From Dermacentor variabilis (Eukaryota; Arthropoda; Arachnida; Ixodida; Ixodidae): a stretch of DNA of 64,000 nucleotides. The stretch is taken from the NCBI RefSeq assembly GCF_050947875.1, contig NC_134572.1:117404709-117468708 (forward strand), read 5' to 3'. Under the pieces are notes generated by a model. The model was given only the letters and a program-made list of their open reading frames with translations, ran no database searches and had not been told where the DNA came from. Of the stretch, positions 1 through 11,125 are shown in pieces. Position 1 is the first letter of the stretch. Each line of letters opens with the position of its first letter. The position numbers were made by a program, and so were the translations under genes.

Positions 1-1324
1 GCAATGCATTACGTAGACGTCCCTACGTGTGTGTTGTTTGTTTGTCGTTGCGGTGGTACTAACACACCCAAGTTGTCGTCAAAGAGGCTCATTGAAGGGC
101 GACACCTACCGAACGGCACACAACCAGCTTAGACTGCACTATATTTGCGATCGGCCCAGGAAAACGGTATAGGCATACACGCCAAAACTGGATTGACTCG
201 GAGAAGAATGCTTTGCGTTATTATTAAGGCTGATTTGAGTTTGTCCGCCATGTCAGGCATTCTCGTTCGTGACGTGTCACGAGCGCCGTTTCAAGATACT
301 AATTTCATCAATGTTTACGCGCAAAACACGCCCTGGACCTGTGTGACTAGAGGACACGCGTATAACGTTAGAAACCGCATTAGAGGCAAATCCGCGGGCA
401 TCAAGGATAAGGATCAAGGATAAGTTCGGAGCATGCCGTGTGAGATTGCAGTTTTTGCCAATTTATTTTAGGGAAGTTAAAATCGCGCAACAAGGTTAGT
501 CTGCTACCTGACGCATGATGTTACAAGAAAGAGAATACACAATGAGCTAATGACGTCAGTTTCTGCCGTGGGGCTCCGATAGCGCACAATGACAGCCGAT
601 GAACCTAATTGCAGCTTGCAAAAGATTGCTCATGTGCCCTTAACCTCGGGTAAGACCTGAAAGCGCATTTTTTTGTGGATAAGTATGGCTACACCTCCAC
701 CTTGTGGTTGACTCTCTTTGCGAACGATCGCGTGATTAGGGGGTGATATTTCGCGATTTCTAACGTTACTCCCGCGTTTCGGTTCCTGTCATGAAGTCTA
801 TAGTTTCAGGCACAAAAGAGAGAATAACATTTAATGGAATGAAAAGGAAAGGGATGTTGGAAGAGGGCGGGTGCGTCTCTATCCTGCAGAGACTCCACTG
901 GCCAGAGATATTCGCTGGGCCTGGTCGAAGAGACACTTGCTCCCTATTTGTGATTTTGGATCCCAACAGGGGAGAATTCAATTTTGGGGACCTGCTCGTG
1001 CACTCTCACGTTTCGCGGGCGAGGGTTGGCAGCCCCCCACACCAGGGGCAGCGGCCGAAATTCAGGCACAAAAGCAATCACTGAAGCGCTTCTATTTAGT
1101 TAATAATGCTACGCACTTTTATGTTGATGAAGCTTATTTTTACCGACTGGGACGCAGCTTCGACGCTGCGCTTCCGTGTTACTGTGAATTACAGCGCACA
1201 CAGGGACGCGGACCAGAAATGACGAGGACAAGCATGCACGATTTCCTGCAAATTTGACGCTTCATTCGAGGAAAGGGCTAATGCGTTTTCAAGCTTTGCT
1301 AGTTGTCCATTAACCGTTCTTCGT
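1..1324. other. no recognisable gene
   Basis: I see no convincing gene or repeat family here. Open frames of 70-130 codons exist on both strands but overlap one another, begin at non-ATG codons in part, and show no domain. The segment 990-1,085 is GC-rich relative to its surroundings and could be part of a dispersed element. Confidence 0.4.
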
Positions 1325-1525
1325 TTATTTTATTTCCTTTAAGTCATAAGCAATGAACTGGAGCTGTTTGAAGAACCGAGTCATATCAGGTCCCGGATTA
1401 GTGCCAATGTTACCGGCGAGCATCAGTAATTTCTTAACATGTCGTACAAAGTCGACAAACATCGAACACAGCAGCCTCCGGCACGGCAGCACAGCTAAGT
1501 CTAATTCGTTATAGAGTGAAAACAT
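1325..1525 (-). mobile_element. LINE ORF1 N-terminal fragment with 2A-like motif
   Basis: This 66-codon open frame has a hydrophobic/cysteine stretch (residues 13-36) followed by G-N-I-G-T-N-P-G-P at residues 38-46 (bases 1,388-1,414) and then a charged helical stretch. The layout (hydrophobic run, NPGP, coiled segment) matches the start of ORF1 in CR1/L2-like LINEs, some of which carry a 2A-like ribosome-skipping peptide. The two acidic residues that normally precede NPGP are replaced by N and G, so this copy is probably inactive. No endonuclease or RT follows downstream on the minus strand, so this is an isolated, broken fragment. Confidence 0.6.
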
Positions 1526-2704
1526 TTACCAGAACGTTCCTCACCTGCACGAGAAAGACCAGAGGCTTATAGATCCGCTTGCCGTGAGTGCTGCCGGTCG
1601 CTTTGGCCCACTGCTGAGAACAACAGCAAAGTACATGCATCTCACCATCTACAAGCAATGACAAGTATAGGTAATATAGTGTTTTATTCATTTACGTATT
1701 TTTCAGCTTCTCATTACGGAACACACAAGAAACGTCATCACTATAGTCTCAAACAGCCTTAAAATAAGCCTGACCTTTACCAAGCTCTTTATCTTTGCCT
1801 CCGTCACAGACAGAAAAGATACATGCCGATTGCCGCCATTCGGAAAAGAACTGCTTCCCTGCATCGCCAACGACGTCGCCTGTTCGTTCGCTTGCTACAC
1901 AGATGTAAAAGCGTTGCGGTGACAATGCCGTGCCGATGCGGGTTGTGTTTGCATAGCTGCACCGCTCAAACAAGCGACCATGTTCATTACTCGGGAGTTT
2001 TCCCGGCTCTGGCACGGAGATCCAGTGACATTGTGTTGTTGGACAGCCATGGTCAGCTTGTGGCCCCTTGACAAAGTAGTACGACAGGAAGTAATGGCGA
2101 TTACCAAAGGATGAGCAAATTACCAGCAAGGAAGAAACGAAAGCGGCTATGGAGGTTTGCTGCGCATTATACGGCCTACTATAATACCATTCTCTTATTG
2201 TTCGAATATATATATTTTTTTACATCTCCTGTGGCATCGTTGTTCGATCCTTCGATATAAATTTTTGGGAGAGGATGTGATTTCCTGCATGAAAAATCGC
2301 ATTGTGCACATAAGTAATTAAAATATTCACCAATTACCCTTTCAATTATTTACATTGGGGCAGACGCTGCAAATTAGAGATATCGGCCCGGATTTCCGAA
2401 GTAAATTTGTCCTCGAAATTCCCTTCAGAAAAATATGCACCTTCAACGCGCATGTTGGTATCTATACGGGAAGCGAAGCCTAAGTAAAGCGGTCAATTAG
2501 ATACTTTACAACTAACGTTGGTGAGCACAATTTAGAGCGCTGCTTTTAGGCGCCCGTATTGCGTTAAGCGTCGGCGTCCCTCGGCGTGCTCGTAACCGAG
2601 AGAACGAGCACAGCGAAAGATTAAAGTGTGAACGCGGAGCGCGGATGAATTTACGGCGATAGCGAAGAAAGCGCGAGGAGGAAAGCAGAGGAAGAGGGTA
2701 TGGC
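1526..2704. other. no recognisable gene
   Basis: AT-rich sequence with overlapping short open frames on both strands around 1,750-2,130. No domain, splice-consistent exon or repeat family is recognised. The last 100 bases (about 2,600-2,700) resemble bases near 49,390-49,450, so the dispersed repeat that follows may begin here. Confidence 0.35.
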
Positions 2705-3060
2705 GAAACCGTCAGAAGAAAAGCGTCGCGCAAAGCCGCGAAAGACGGGCCTGCGGCGACGATGGCTACCGGACGGCGCCAGAGTGGCGCGCGTCAGACA
2801 CATGGAATCAAAGCGTTGCATGAGCGGAGATCTGTCTGCGGCGGTTGCTGTGAATCGAGCCCGCGCGTCACCCAGGCGCTGCCTATCGCGATCTCCCGAT
2901 TAGCGAGGCAGACGCGACACAGTTCGTTCCGTTTGCAATGTGCCGCACGAGACAGATAGTCTGCGCCAGCCAACACATCGCGAAATGAAAACACGTATAG
3001 ATCTGCACTCAAATTTCGCATTAGGGGGTATCGTCAGTGATTTTTTGTTCACTTTCTTCC
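2705..3060 (+). repeat. dispersed repeat, copy 1 of 3
   Basis: About 350 bases align by eye with 23,150-23,510 and 49,800-50,135, all in the same orientation. Shared landmarks include gcgatctcccgattagcgag, cgaaatgaaa and ctcaaatttcgcat. The copies at 23 and 50 kb correspond to each other in the two duplication units; this copy is outside the duplication, so it is an independent insertion. The family is not identified and no protein domain is seen. Confidence 0.7.
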
Positions 3061-3209
3061 TATATATGCAACGTGTAATGTCATGCAATGTTTGTGTTTA
3101 TTCACCCCGACGGTCGCAAGTTTATTCTTATCAATTTTTTATGTTTATGCACCACATCAATCGCAAGCTATGCCGCAATGCTAACACCAAATCAGGCGAA
3201 TGCACAGTG

Positions 3210-4450
3210 TGAGACGTAGCCATGTTACGAGGACGAAGGATGCTTGTCGAGGTAAGAATGGTGATGTCAAGTATATGCTCAGAAAAGTATAGGTATCAAG
3301 CAACTTTCAGGGATTCTGTACCTCTTGTGTCACAGTGGAACATACCAATTATGGAGGATTTGCAGGGAATGGGCGCACTCCCAGTGGCACATACCAAATG
3401 GCCAAATCAAAGAAAATAAAGTAAATCAAAGAATCAATTAAATACTGTCACGTTTTCTCCATGCAGACGTCAAGGACAACGACGGGAGTTTTAGCGCACT
3501 CCGTCCCGTGGTGTGGAAGATTCGATGATGAAGAAGACGTCTCTACGCTTGGTCTCCTAAACAGGCTGTTTTTGTAATACGTGATCTCGTCTCCTGTTTT
3601 CGGTTTATCGTGATGATATAAACCACCACTACAGTAACAGCTTGGTGTGCTTTAAAGATATCTGAGCCGAAATTACATGCTAACGTTTTATATAGGAATT
3701 TATCTTTTTGTTACGCGGAGCAGGATGTGCGCATAGTTGTCCTTCGTATAAGCCGGTTCACTGGTGTTTTCATTCGGCATACATGTAACTTTCGCATGTA
3801 CGTATATGCACAAATATATCGGCTGAAATACTGAGGGACCCAGCTAGCAGCCACACGAAATCCGGGAAGGCAGGCAAAGAAAGCTTTGCTTTAATTGATT
3901 GGGGTCCCAGTTAGGATCGCCCTGAACTGCTGAAGACAGGCTTTTGGAAAAGTTTTAGCGGGAACGATCTCCAAATACTATTTCTAGTATTAGAAATCTT
4001 GCTAAGCAGACGTAGCTACACTACTGTTCGGCTTCAATCTTAAAACGAAGCTTCTTTTTCCTACATTCCCGGGTTTGGCGTGGCTGATATATATATTATG
4101 TAACTATATATAATAATTAAAGTAATAATAATAAATTCCTACATGGAACCTGAACATGCATAGAATGTCGACCATAGGGTATCTTTAAAACAGACCGACC
4201 TCTTGGGAGAATAGCACTATATTCAACGAATACTATTTGGTTTTCTTTGATTTAGCCATTCGGTGTGTCCGACTGGCCACGTGTGTGCCAAATTTTAGAC
4301 ATTCATGTGCCTCTGTGACATACGAAGTTCATCATCTTTAAATGTAGCAAGATATATGCGCATACACAGTTGTTATCAACAAGTTTCCCTCGACAAGCGT
4401 CATACATCGCCTTCGTCCTCCTAACGTCGCTACACTATCGTCTCGCGCTG
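3210..4450. mobile_element. inverted-repeat element, probably non-autonomous
   Basis: The left arm (about 3,222-3,425) and the reverse complement of the right arm (about 4,235-4,440) share gttacgaggacgaagg (one mismatch), cttgtcgagg, a gtcacag block and ggccaaatcaaagaaaa. About 800 bases of AT-rich sequence without a coding frame lie between. Long imperfect terminal inverted repeats around a non-coding core are typical of a non-autonomous DNA transposon. I could not fix the ends or target-site duplication. Confidence 0.5.
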
Positions 4451-4689
4451 TGCATACGCGTAGTCGGGCGTTTTCATTTCGGCGTGACTCGTGATCGGTA
4501 TAGTGCATGAGCATAAAATGTTGTCACCTTTGGTAGTGGAAAGACATAAGCATTGCGTGAGGTTGCGCGCTGCGTAGGATGAAAGCAAACAACTGTATGC
4601 GTCGCCGTTAGTTGTGAAGCATTTAAATTACCCCTTCACTAAACCTTCGTTTCACGTAGATTACAATATGTGCGTTCGAGCTGATATTT
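4451..4689. other. no recognisable gene
   Basis: Short AT-rich spacer between the inverted-repeat element and the LINE fragment; nothing recognised. Confidence 0.4.
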
Positions 4690-5960
4690 TTTCTACCTCC
4701 AAATTAAATTAAATATAAATTCGCCTCCTAATTTCCGGCTCATGTCCCTTACAGGTAATTGTTGGGAATTATTAGAGCACGTAATATTAACGAATGTCAC
4801 TAACTTTCTAGAGTCTAACTCATATTGCACTAACGCACAGCACGGTTTTCGAAAATCATATTCCCGCGAAAGTCAACTTGCATGTTTCATTCTTCAGTTG
4901 CATCGCATCCTGGATCGCTTATTCTGCACTGTGTCTCGTTGCTTGGATTTGAGTAACGCATTTGATAAAGTACGCCACAAACTACTGCTTTTTAATCTAC
5001 TATTACTTGTTAAGTATCGACCCTAATCTTCTGAAATGGATAGAGCACTTCCTTACTAAACAGTTCTAATTCGTTACCGCTAACGGTCGTAACCCTCCAC
5101 TCACTGACGTTTAAACAGGTGTACCACAAGGGTCTGTGCTGGGATCCCTATTACTTCTTATCTATAATATTAATGATCCGACTGTTACGATATATTGGAA
5201 CATGTATCTGTTCGCAGACGATTGTGTTATGCTCTGGGAAATTGCTAACACTGATGATACTAAAACACTTCAAGCTGATCTGAATACTATAGTTGACTGG
5301 TGAAGGAGGTGGCTAATGGAATTAAATGTTAACAAATGTAAGATGAAGCGTGTATCCAGGACTAATTCTAATCCTAGCGCCTACTTCTTGACAAATGTCC
5401 CCTTAGATTTCATCTTAGTGCACGCATCACAAACAATCCCAATTGGATCATTTATGTTGAGTACATTAACAATGCTAATCGCTTCCGCGGATACTTACGG
5501 CACAACTTTCCAAAGTCTACTCTAAAACTACTGCTTTCCAAGACTCTAATACGCTCGAAACTTGAATATGCGTGTGCGATATGAGATCCTATAGTAACAG
5601 GGGTAGCTTGTAAGGCGAATTGGTACATGGTACTTGGTAGGGGTATGCCAGCAAACGGAAAGGACAACTAAAGAAAATCGTGAGGCAGCACACAGAGAAA
5701 AGAACCTTACCTGTTCCTTTTTCTGTGTCTTGCCTTACTATTTTTTTGTGTTATCCTTTCCGTTTGCTGGCCTACCGTTATCCTAGTCACGTTAACCTTA
5801 TTACTTCACTTGAACTAGTACAAAAAGAACTGCTCGTTTGATCCTTTCCAACGGTTACCATACACTCAACCTAGCACTCAACCGCCGCAAAATGGCTCGT
5901 CTTTCGCTATATCGTAAAATTTGTGCGCTGTCCTTATACGAGTGTACACGGTAATGTGGC
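4690..5960 (+). mobile_element. CR1/L2-like LINE fragment, reverse transcriptase (broken)
   Basis: Remnant of the RT of a CR1/L2-like non-LTR retrotransposon. Reading left to right but in shifting frames: a KLLEHVI-like block near 4,765, QHGFRK near 4,840, LDLSNAFDKVRHK near 4,945, GVPQGSVLG near 5,118, LFADDC (the catalytic FADD box) near 5,208, and the C-terminal SKLEYA block near 5,555. After an inserted foldback (5,647-5,771) the same RT resumes with LELVQKRTARLILSN near 5,810. Several stops and frameshifts make it non-functional. Endonuclease and ORF1 are absent on this strand nearby. Confidence 0.8.
5647..5771. mobile_element. small foldback element inserted in the LINE RT
   Basis: Perfect 17-bp inverted repeats (gccagcaaacggaaagg at 5,647-5,663 and its complement at 5,755-5,771) flank about 90 bp that is itself imperfectly self-complementary. 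The element interrupts the RT reading of the surrounding LINE, which continues on both sides. It is therefore a later insertion, of MITE/foldback size (about 125 bp). Confidence 0.6.
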
Positions 5961-6859
5961 GAATTTGGATGCGTACATATGCGCTCTTCGCGAACGCGTG
6001 GTCATTCAGTGCGCGGCCTTCCTTAATTCAATGCCGCTCGTTGTGCTGATGGCTGTTGAGATGCGAAGTGACTCCTCCTTCCGCTAAAGAGCAACAGCGA
6101 CGGCTCAATTGATGCCGCGAGGTTGCGGTCGAAGTGCCGGTATAGCTCGTCTGTCCTTCTCCAAGCCTAGAGAAATTAGAAGGTGTCGTTAGACTGTCAT
6201 CAAGGTGGGAAGACGTGATTTACGGTTCATTTTGCCTTGAAGACGGTAAACGACTTTCGTCTTTCTTTTTTTCACTCTCAGTCTCAGTAGGATACGTTTT
6301 ATCCTGCTTTGTGTGCTGCCTTTTTTGTGTCGAACCACGATCATTACATCGTAACGAGCGCAAGAAACGTTAGCTGTCCTTATGACCCATTCAAAGTTGA
6401 TCATCAAAAAGGGACGAACATCTTTTTTTTGCAGCGATTTCGGCATGGTATAACTAATTATTAGTATTCAAGTTTGTAATTATGACTGTCAGCGCTGGAG
6501 CATTATGAAATAAGCATTTCATTTTGTTCCTTCTTTTCTCTGCTTAAATGGCACCTCACCAAGTTCGCAAGCAGACAAGCGTGGCGGTGCTAATAATACC
6601 TTCAAAATCTATGACAGCAATGCACGCCGCTCCCAACATCTGAAAATTTGAAGAATAAATAAAATCGGGTAAGCTATATCAGAGACGCAGCCGCAGTGAG
6701 GAACGTGAAACGTCTTGTGCGTGCTGCAAACGGTGCACATGGGCAGTATAGGATACAAAAATTACGTAACCAAGCAAACATATGCGTAAGTTGCATTTAT
6801 TCAAACATTAGTAGGCTTTCGTGTCTAGCTTATGTTAGAGCTAGCGGGAGTCTTACGGT
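5961..6859. other. no recognisable gene
   Basis: An 85-codon lysine/arginine-rich minus frame (6,189-6,446) is the longest open frame. It has no domain or neighbours that support coding. Nothing else recognised. Confidence 0.4.
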
Positions 6860-7630
6860 CTAATTTTGCAATCTCGCTCGCTCCCTATTCACAGTGGACG
6901 CACTTGCTTTGCAGAGGGTGTTACGTCTGCTTTCATGTTTGAAACTAATGAAACCAGTTTGTGGTAAGAAATTCCGTCGGTTATATATACGCAGCACTCG
7001 TCGGGTTAAATCCTTCACAAAAGCCAGGTCAAGAACAGACTGGACTGCATCAGTAACACGGGTGGTGACCATCACCACTTGTTTTAAATCACGAAAAAAA
7101 AACGCAATATCCAAAAGAATGCGTGCGCTTTCACCCCATGCGAAGATAATATACCAAATTTGGTCCAGCTTATGCACAGTAAGTTGAAGCGCCCTATCAA
7201 GAATAATGCGTTTTTTTTTTTACTTGACTATGCGCTGCAGGTGCTCAGATATTCACTGCATGTAGAATAGCGGGCTCCTGAGGAACTTGTGCCCTGCTCC
7301 AGCGCGACTTGAAAACGTGCGGTGGTTAAATCGAAAACGAATGCTCTCGTGTTCATGAATGTCGTCCGGCAGAACACAGTCAATGCGGCGTTTCATAATC
7401 ACTGCGACACCCCCGCCTATCTTGTTCCGAGAATTTTGTGGGATGGTGGAACGATTCCCGCGTCACTAATCTTGGCTGATAAAAGTCTCACTGACAGTCC
7501 GGACGTGAGGATCATGTACAATTTGCAGCTTCGCCAGAAAGGCGAAGCATCGATTGTGACAGCGAAATAGCAGACAGCCATACAAAGTAAGGATATCACT
7601 TTTATCGGTCGTATCAACTTGCAAACACTC
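6860..7630 (-). mobile_element. CR1/L2-like LINE fragment, endonuclease (broken)
   Basis: Minus-strand remnant of an apurinic-like endonuclease. From right to left in mixed frames: HDPHVRTVSETF near 7,530 (the E-T-F/W catalytic region), GIVPPSHKI near 7,455, GGGVAVIMKRRIDCVL near 7,400, a GRFNLLCISW remnant of the G-D-F-N-x-P box near 7,190, and QSVLDLAFV near 7,030. The order is that of the endonuclease of CR1/L2-like LINEs. Frameshifts and the lost aspartate in GDFN show it is dead. The ORF1-like piece at 8,750-9,062 lies upstream on the same strand, so both may come from one old copy. Confidence 0.75.
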
Positions 7631-7699
7631 GCATGCTAAATAAATTAAGCGCAGCATCAGAGCGCACAGCAAACATGAACACATCACACTCGATGACCG

Positions 7700-8195
7700 C
7701 TGGCACTCGCTGTCGAAATGCTGGCGTGAGCAAGCGCGGCAGCAGCAGCGAGCGAACTGATTTTCATGCCGTCTATCGCTTCAAGGCAAAGTAGCCCCGG
7801 AGAACAGACAGCACGCGCAAGGCTACGAGCAGTCGACGCACCTAGACACCGCCCCCACCGCAGATCGCTCTCAAAATACGGCCGTGCGACCGCGCGCAGT
7901 CACCACATACGCAGTTGCAGACGGAGTGGAACACCACCCCCTCCCCCTCCCTCCGGTGCCCCGCAACGTTGGGTGCCTCGCGCGCGACGAAAGACGGCGT
8001 GCTTCCTCCTCGCTGTCCACCCTTTCGTGCGGGCGAGATTGAGCCGCCGATCGTAGACTGCCCGTCGCACGCTTTCACTCGCACATACAGCGTAGGGCGC
8101 GCGGTAACGGTGTTATCGCCCTTGGACTTTATGGGTAACATCACGGCGAAGGCGACGGCAGAAGTGCGCCTCGATTGTCCATATGAATAAATATA
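7700..8195. other. GC-rich block, probably a dispersed repeat
   Basis: A sharply GC- and CpG-rich stretch within an AT-rich region. Open frames occur on both strands but none shows a domain. The abrupt composition change at both ends suggests an inserted repeat; a CpG-island promoter is the alternative, although no downstream exon is seen. Confidence 0.35.
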
Positions 8196-8332
8196 GCAAA
8201 TCTTCTAATTTACTTCTTGTTAAATCTTCTTGTTGTTCATTAAATCTTCTTGTTGTTAATTAAATATTCTTGTTAATTTAAGTTTCTTGTTATTTAAACC
8301 TCCTTCTTGTTAATTAAATCTTCTTGTTAACG
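8196..8332. repeat. AT-rich minisatellite, unit about 18-20 bp
   Basis: About seven imperfect tandem copies of a unit based on attaaatcttcttgtt, with small length changes between units. It directly follows the GC-rich block and may be its tail or an independent slippage tract. Confidence 0.75.
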
Positions 8333-8749
8333 AGACTTCTCGCACTCACCGAAATAGCCTTGGACGACTGTTCCTCGTATCAACGAGATGTTGAATCAGA
8401 ATCTGCTTGGCTTAGCTGCGCCGCCCTGGAAATAGCTTCATCCCACATGTATGCGTCCGTACCTTCATACGCGCAAGCGGTACCAGTCCAGAGTTACTTT
8501 GCGGCCTTGTGCTTTGTATAGTTTCACGTTACGCTCTACATTTGACGCCTAATTAAGGTGGCCTTGTTGCCGTCGTGACTAATTGAGTGAAACGATACTG
8601 TAGCACATTGAATTTCTCCTTGTAATTGTAGAAGTAGAAAATAACTGGCCTCGGATAGTGAACACGCTTTCTGCCTATGTAGAGCGTCTGTTCGAGAGTC
8701 CTAGAGCCGCTACTCACGACTTATTCTGAAAAACATCGCCAAGGACTAT
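8333..8749. other. no recognisable gene
   Basis: Nothing recognised. It lies between the minisatellite and a LINE ORF1 remnant and may be decayed LINE sequence. Confidence 0.35.
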
Positions 8750-9062
8750 GTCTTTCGGATGATTAGCATTTCCGTCGGTTTTCTAAGGCAAGCCAAGAAT
8801 AAAAAGTTTCCGACGTCTACTTCTCTCTTCAAAGTCATTCGGTGTCTTTTGCTGGTCATATATTACGTTTCTGAGGAAAAGAACTTCAGCACTAAGCTGT
8901 GCAATTTCTTCGGTGCGTTTTGTTGAAATGCTTAATGTGTGACTTAACTCGATAAGCTGCGCATTCGTTATCTTTTTCACGTTCTGCCTCCAAGGGACTC
9001 ATTTTATCAATCGAAAAAGTTGGAATGCAGTCCGCATACTTTTTAACGACGTCTTGATTTCA
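8750..9062 (-). mobile_element. LINE ORF1 remnant, coiled coil
   Basis: The minus strand encodes a heptad-rich segment (ELSHTLSISTKRTEEIAQL) followed by SRRRKLFILGLP. This resembles the coiled coil plus S-R-R-x-N-L-x-x-x-G-x-P start of the nucleic-acid-binding domain in LINE ORF1 proteins. It is short, lacks a convincing ATG and has frame breaks upstream. Its position upstream of the endonuclease remnant on the same strand fits a single decayed LINE. Confidence 0.5.
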
Positions 9063-9211
9063 TGCGATGGACCAGGATTTCCCCGCCGAGCAATACTCAA
9101 ATAATATCACAGTATTCATTGAACAACGAAAGAAACTTTGCTGGGTACGGCAGGTCAATTATAAACCAATTATGCACGATGATACATAGGCTATACGAAC
9201 CTGTACAAAAA

Positions 9212-9340
9212 GAAGGAGCGAGTTCATTGCGGCGTCCGTGGAGGCTCCGCCGTGCCTTCTGAAGCTGGCGATGTTGTGGCAGCTTGTATCCTTGAAGATT
9301 GGCAGCAATGATGCTACTTGGACAACAATTTCAGTCTGCA
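9212..9340 (-). repeat. short open-frame repeat, copy 1 of 3
   Basis: About 130 bp homologous to 9,472-9,605 and 37,170-37,303. On the minus strand all three stay open over about 43 codons with the pattern TE-x-VVQ ... NIASF or SIASF ... T/A-x-(A/D)-A-M-(D/N). This copy is the most diverged and is one codon shorter, which keeps the frame. Unidentified; it may be the end of a transposon protein or of a host exon. Confidence 0.5.
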
Positions 9341-9471
9341 TGCCCTGTCTTGCGTAGGATGTCACGTACTCTAGTAAGGACGCATGCGCAGCGATGATGC
9401 ACGAGGCATAGCACGAGGCATTATCTGCTGGCTCGCAACCGTTGATAGTCCACAGCGTGACCTATTAACAA

Positions 9472-9605
9472 AAAGGAGCGGGTCCATAGTGGCGTCCGTG
9501 GTGGTAGCGTCGTGCGCTCTGAAGCTGGCGATGCTGTGGCTGCTCATATCATTGGAGATTGGCGGCGACGATGCTGGCTTTTGGACAACCATTTCAGTTG
9601 AGCGC
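9472..9605 (-). repeat. short open-frame repeat, copy 2 of 3
   Basis: Unit-A counterpart of 37,170-37,303. The minus frame reads STEMVVQKPASS ... HSIASF ... ATMDPLLFV and continues past the position where the unit-B copy has a stop. See copy 1 for the shared pattern. Confidence 0.5.
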
Positions 9606-10344
9606 CTCGAGTGTGCGTATCATTAATATTGCTTATTGCACACGAACTGCGAGCTCGAACGACACCGTCGATATAAGAGAATGCGTAGATGAAAACTGTA
9701 ATAATTCTAACTGCTTGATGCGCACAGAAATAGCGAGCTTGGAAAATACGTACCGCAAACCAAGCATGTTTGCGTACACAAAGCCCCGCGTCTCGCTTAC
9801 ATTCTGTTGCACAGCTTTCTGCGTCAATTTTTTCTTTGTTATTTTTTTCGCGCACCACGTGGTTTGCATCCCCCCAACCTTTGGCTCGAAAAACCTGGAA
9901 CTCCTTAATATCTGACGGGAGTATTGGACAGCGATATACATTAAGGTTTATTTCGCGTAGTTCTTCTGTCGTGTCTGTCACACTTATATTATCGCGTTTG
10001 CTTGCCACAAAAGTCGCCAGAAAGGAAATCTTCATTTGTCGCCATCAGCGAGTCATTGTTGCCCCTTCAGAATGCGGATGTTATCCGCTGGACAACTCAT
10101 GCACACTTTACGCACTCATAAGGATGTTAAAAATGTGTACAGTGAACTAAATTTGCAGTTAAAACCTTTCTTGAACGGGGATGTTTCAACACGAAAATTT
10201 CCGACGAGTCAGGTACAAAGCCCTCTTGCAAGTTAAAGTGCACGAAATCTGTTTATGCTGAAACCATGAAAGCTATGGGTGACCACGGAATCGTGTTCGA
10301 GCAAAATAGGCGACTTATCCTAGAAAAAACATGGGCATTACACT
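9606..10344. other. duplicated non-coding sequence
   Basis: AT-rich sequence shared with unit B (37,304-37,530 and 38,860-39,350). Overlapping open frames up to 163 codons occur on both strands but are not preserved in unit B. No gene is supported. Confidence 0.55.
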
Positions 10345-11125
10345 CGCACTCACGACAGAAATTTACAGAGAGATAAGCTGTTGCAAAAGTACTACGCATG
10401 GTTCTATTTCGCAGGGTCATGTGAAACACCTTCTAGTGCTACGAGCAGCAGCCTCACATGCAACACCTTACAAGCTTTGACTGCACAAGCCCCGTGAAAT
10501 GCATGATTGTCTGGACCGACGTAGGTTAGAGATAACTTGCGTTGCTCTGACCGCTGCCTTTCTGCCGTTATTAGCAGCAGTCCCTCTAAATTTTTTACTA
10601 TCACTGCTTCCTTTTATAAAAATCACTGCCCAAGTACTCCGTGCAGATGGTTACCCAGCAAAGCTGAAACGAGCGGCCCCGGCCTTTATCACTGGTTTAA
10701 TCCCGAAGGCTCATTGAACAACAGCTTGATAGGCTGCCAGATCCTCGGTACGCAGTTGCTGCATGCGATCAGCTGCACAAGCCTGTTCTTGTGCCCGGGC
10801 TGCAGCATCGGCACGGCGTAGACGAGCTGGTTCCCGGTTCTGCTCGCGGCGTTGCTGATCGAAAGCTGCCTGTCCCTCAGGAGTACGTATGACGCGCGGC
10901 CTAGCTATTTCGGAGCTGGAGAAAAACCGCTGCGCGAGCTCGACTGCGACGGAGAGCAACGACGTCACTACTGGCGCAGCCAATCACGTGCCTTTGTCTT
11001 TTTTTTTTCGCTCACGCGCATGGGGTTGCGCCGGAGGAGTTTTTGGCGTACAGGTGACAGACGGACGCACTAATCGGCTAGCCATATACAGCTTTGCTGT
11101 AAAGCAAAACTTCCTCAGACCCGCT
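10345..11125 (-). mobile_element. unit-A-specific inserted repeat with a charged-helix ORF
   Basis: Bases 10,345-11,125 are missing from unit B, where flanking sequence joins at about 39,350. The insert carries a 90-codon minus frame at 10,711-10,983. Residues 33-90 are rich in R, E, A and Q with a repeating RRADAA/RAQEQA pattern, predicting a long charged helix. The first codon is TTG, so the true start is unknown. I do not recognise the element; the combination of a sharply bounded insert and one short frame suggests a mobile element. Confidence 0.5.

Noticed and set aside
145..423. 92-codon plus-strand frame near the left edge
   Set aside because: Begins at a non-ATG codon, has no recognised domain and no neighbouring exon signals.
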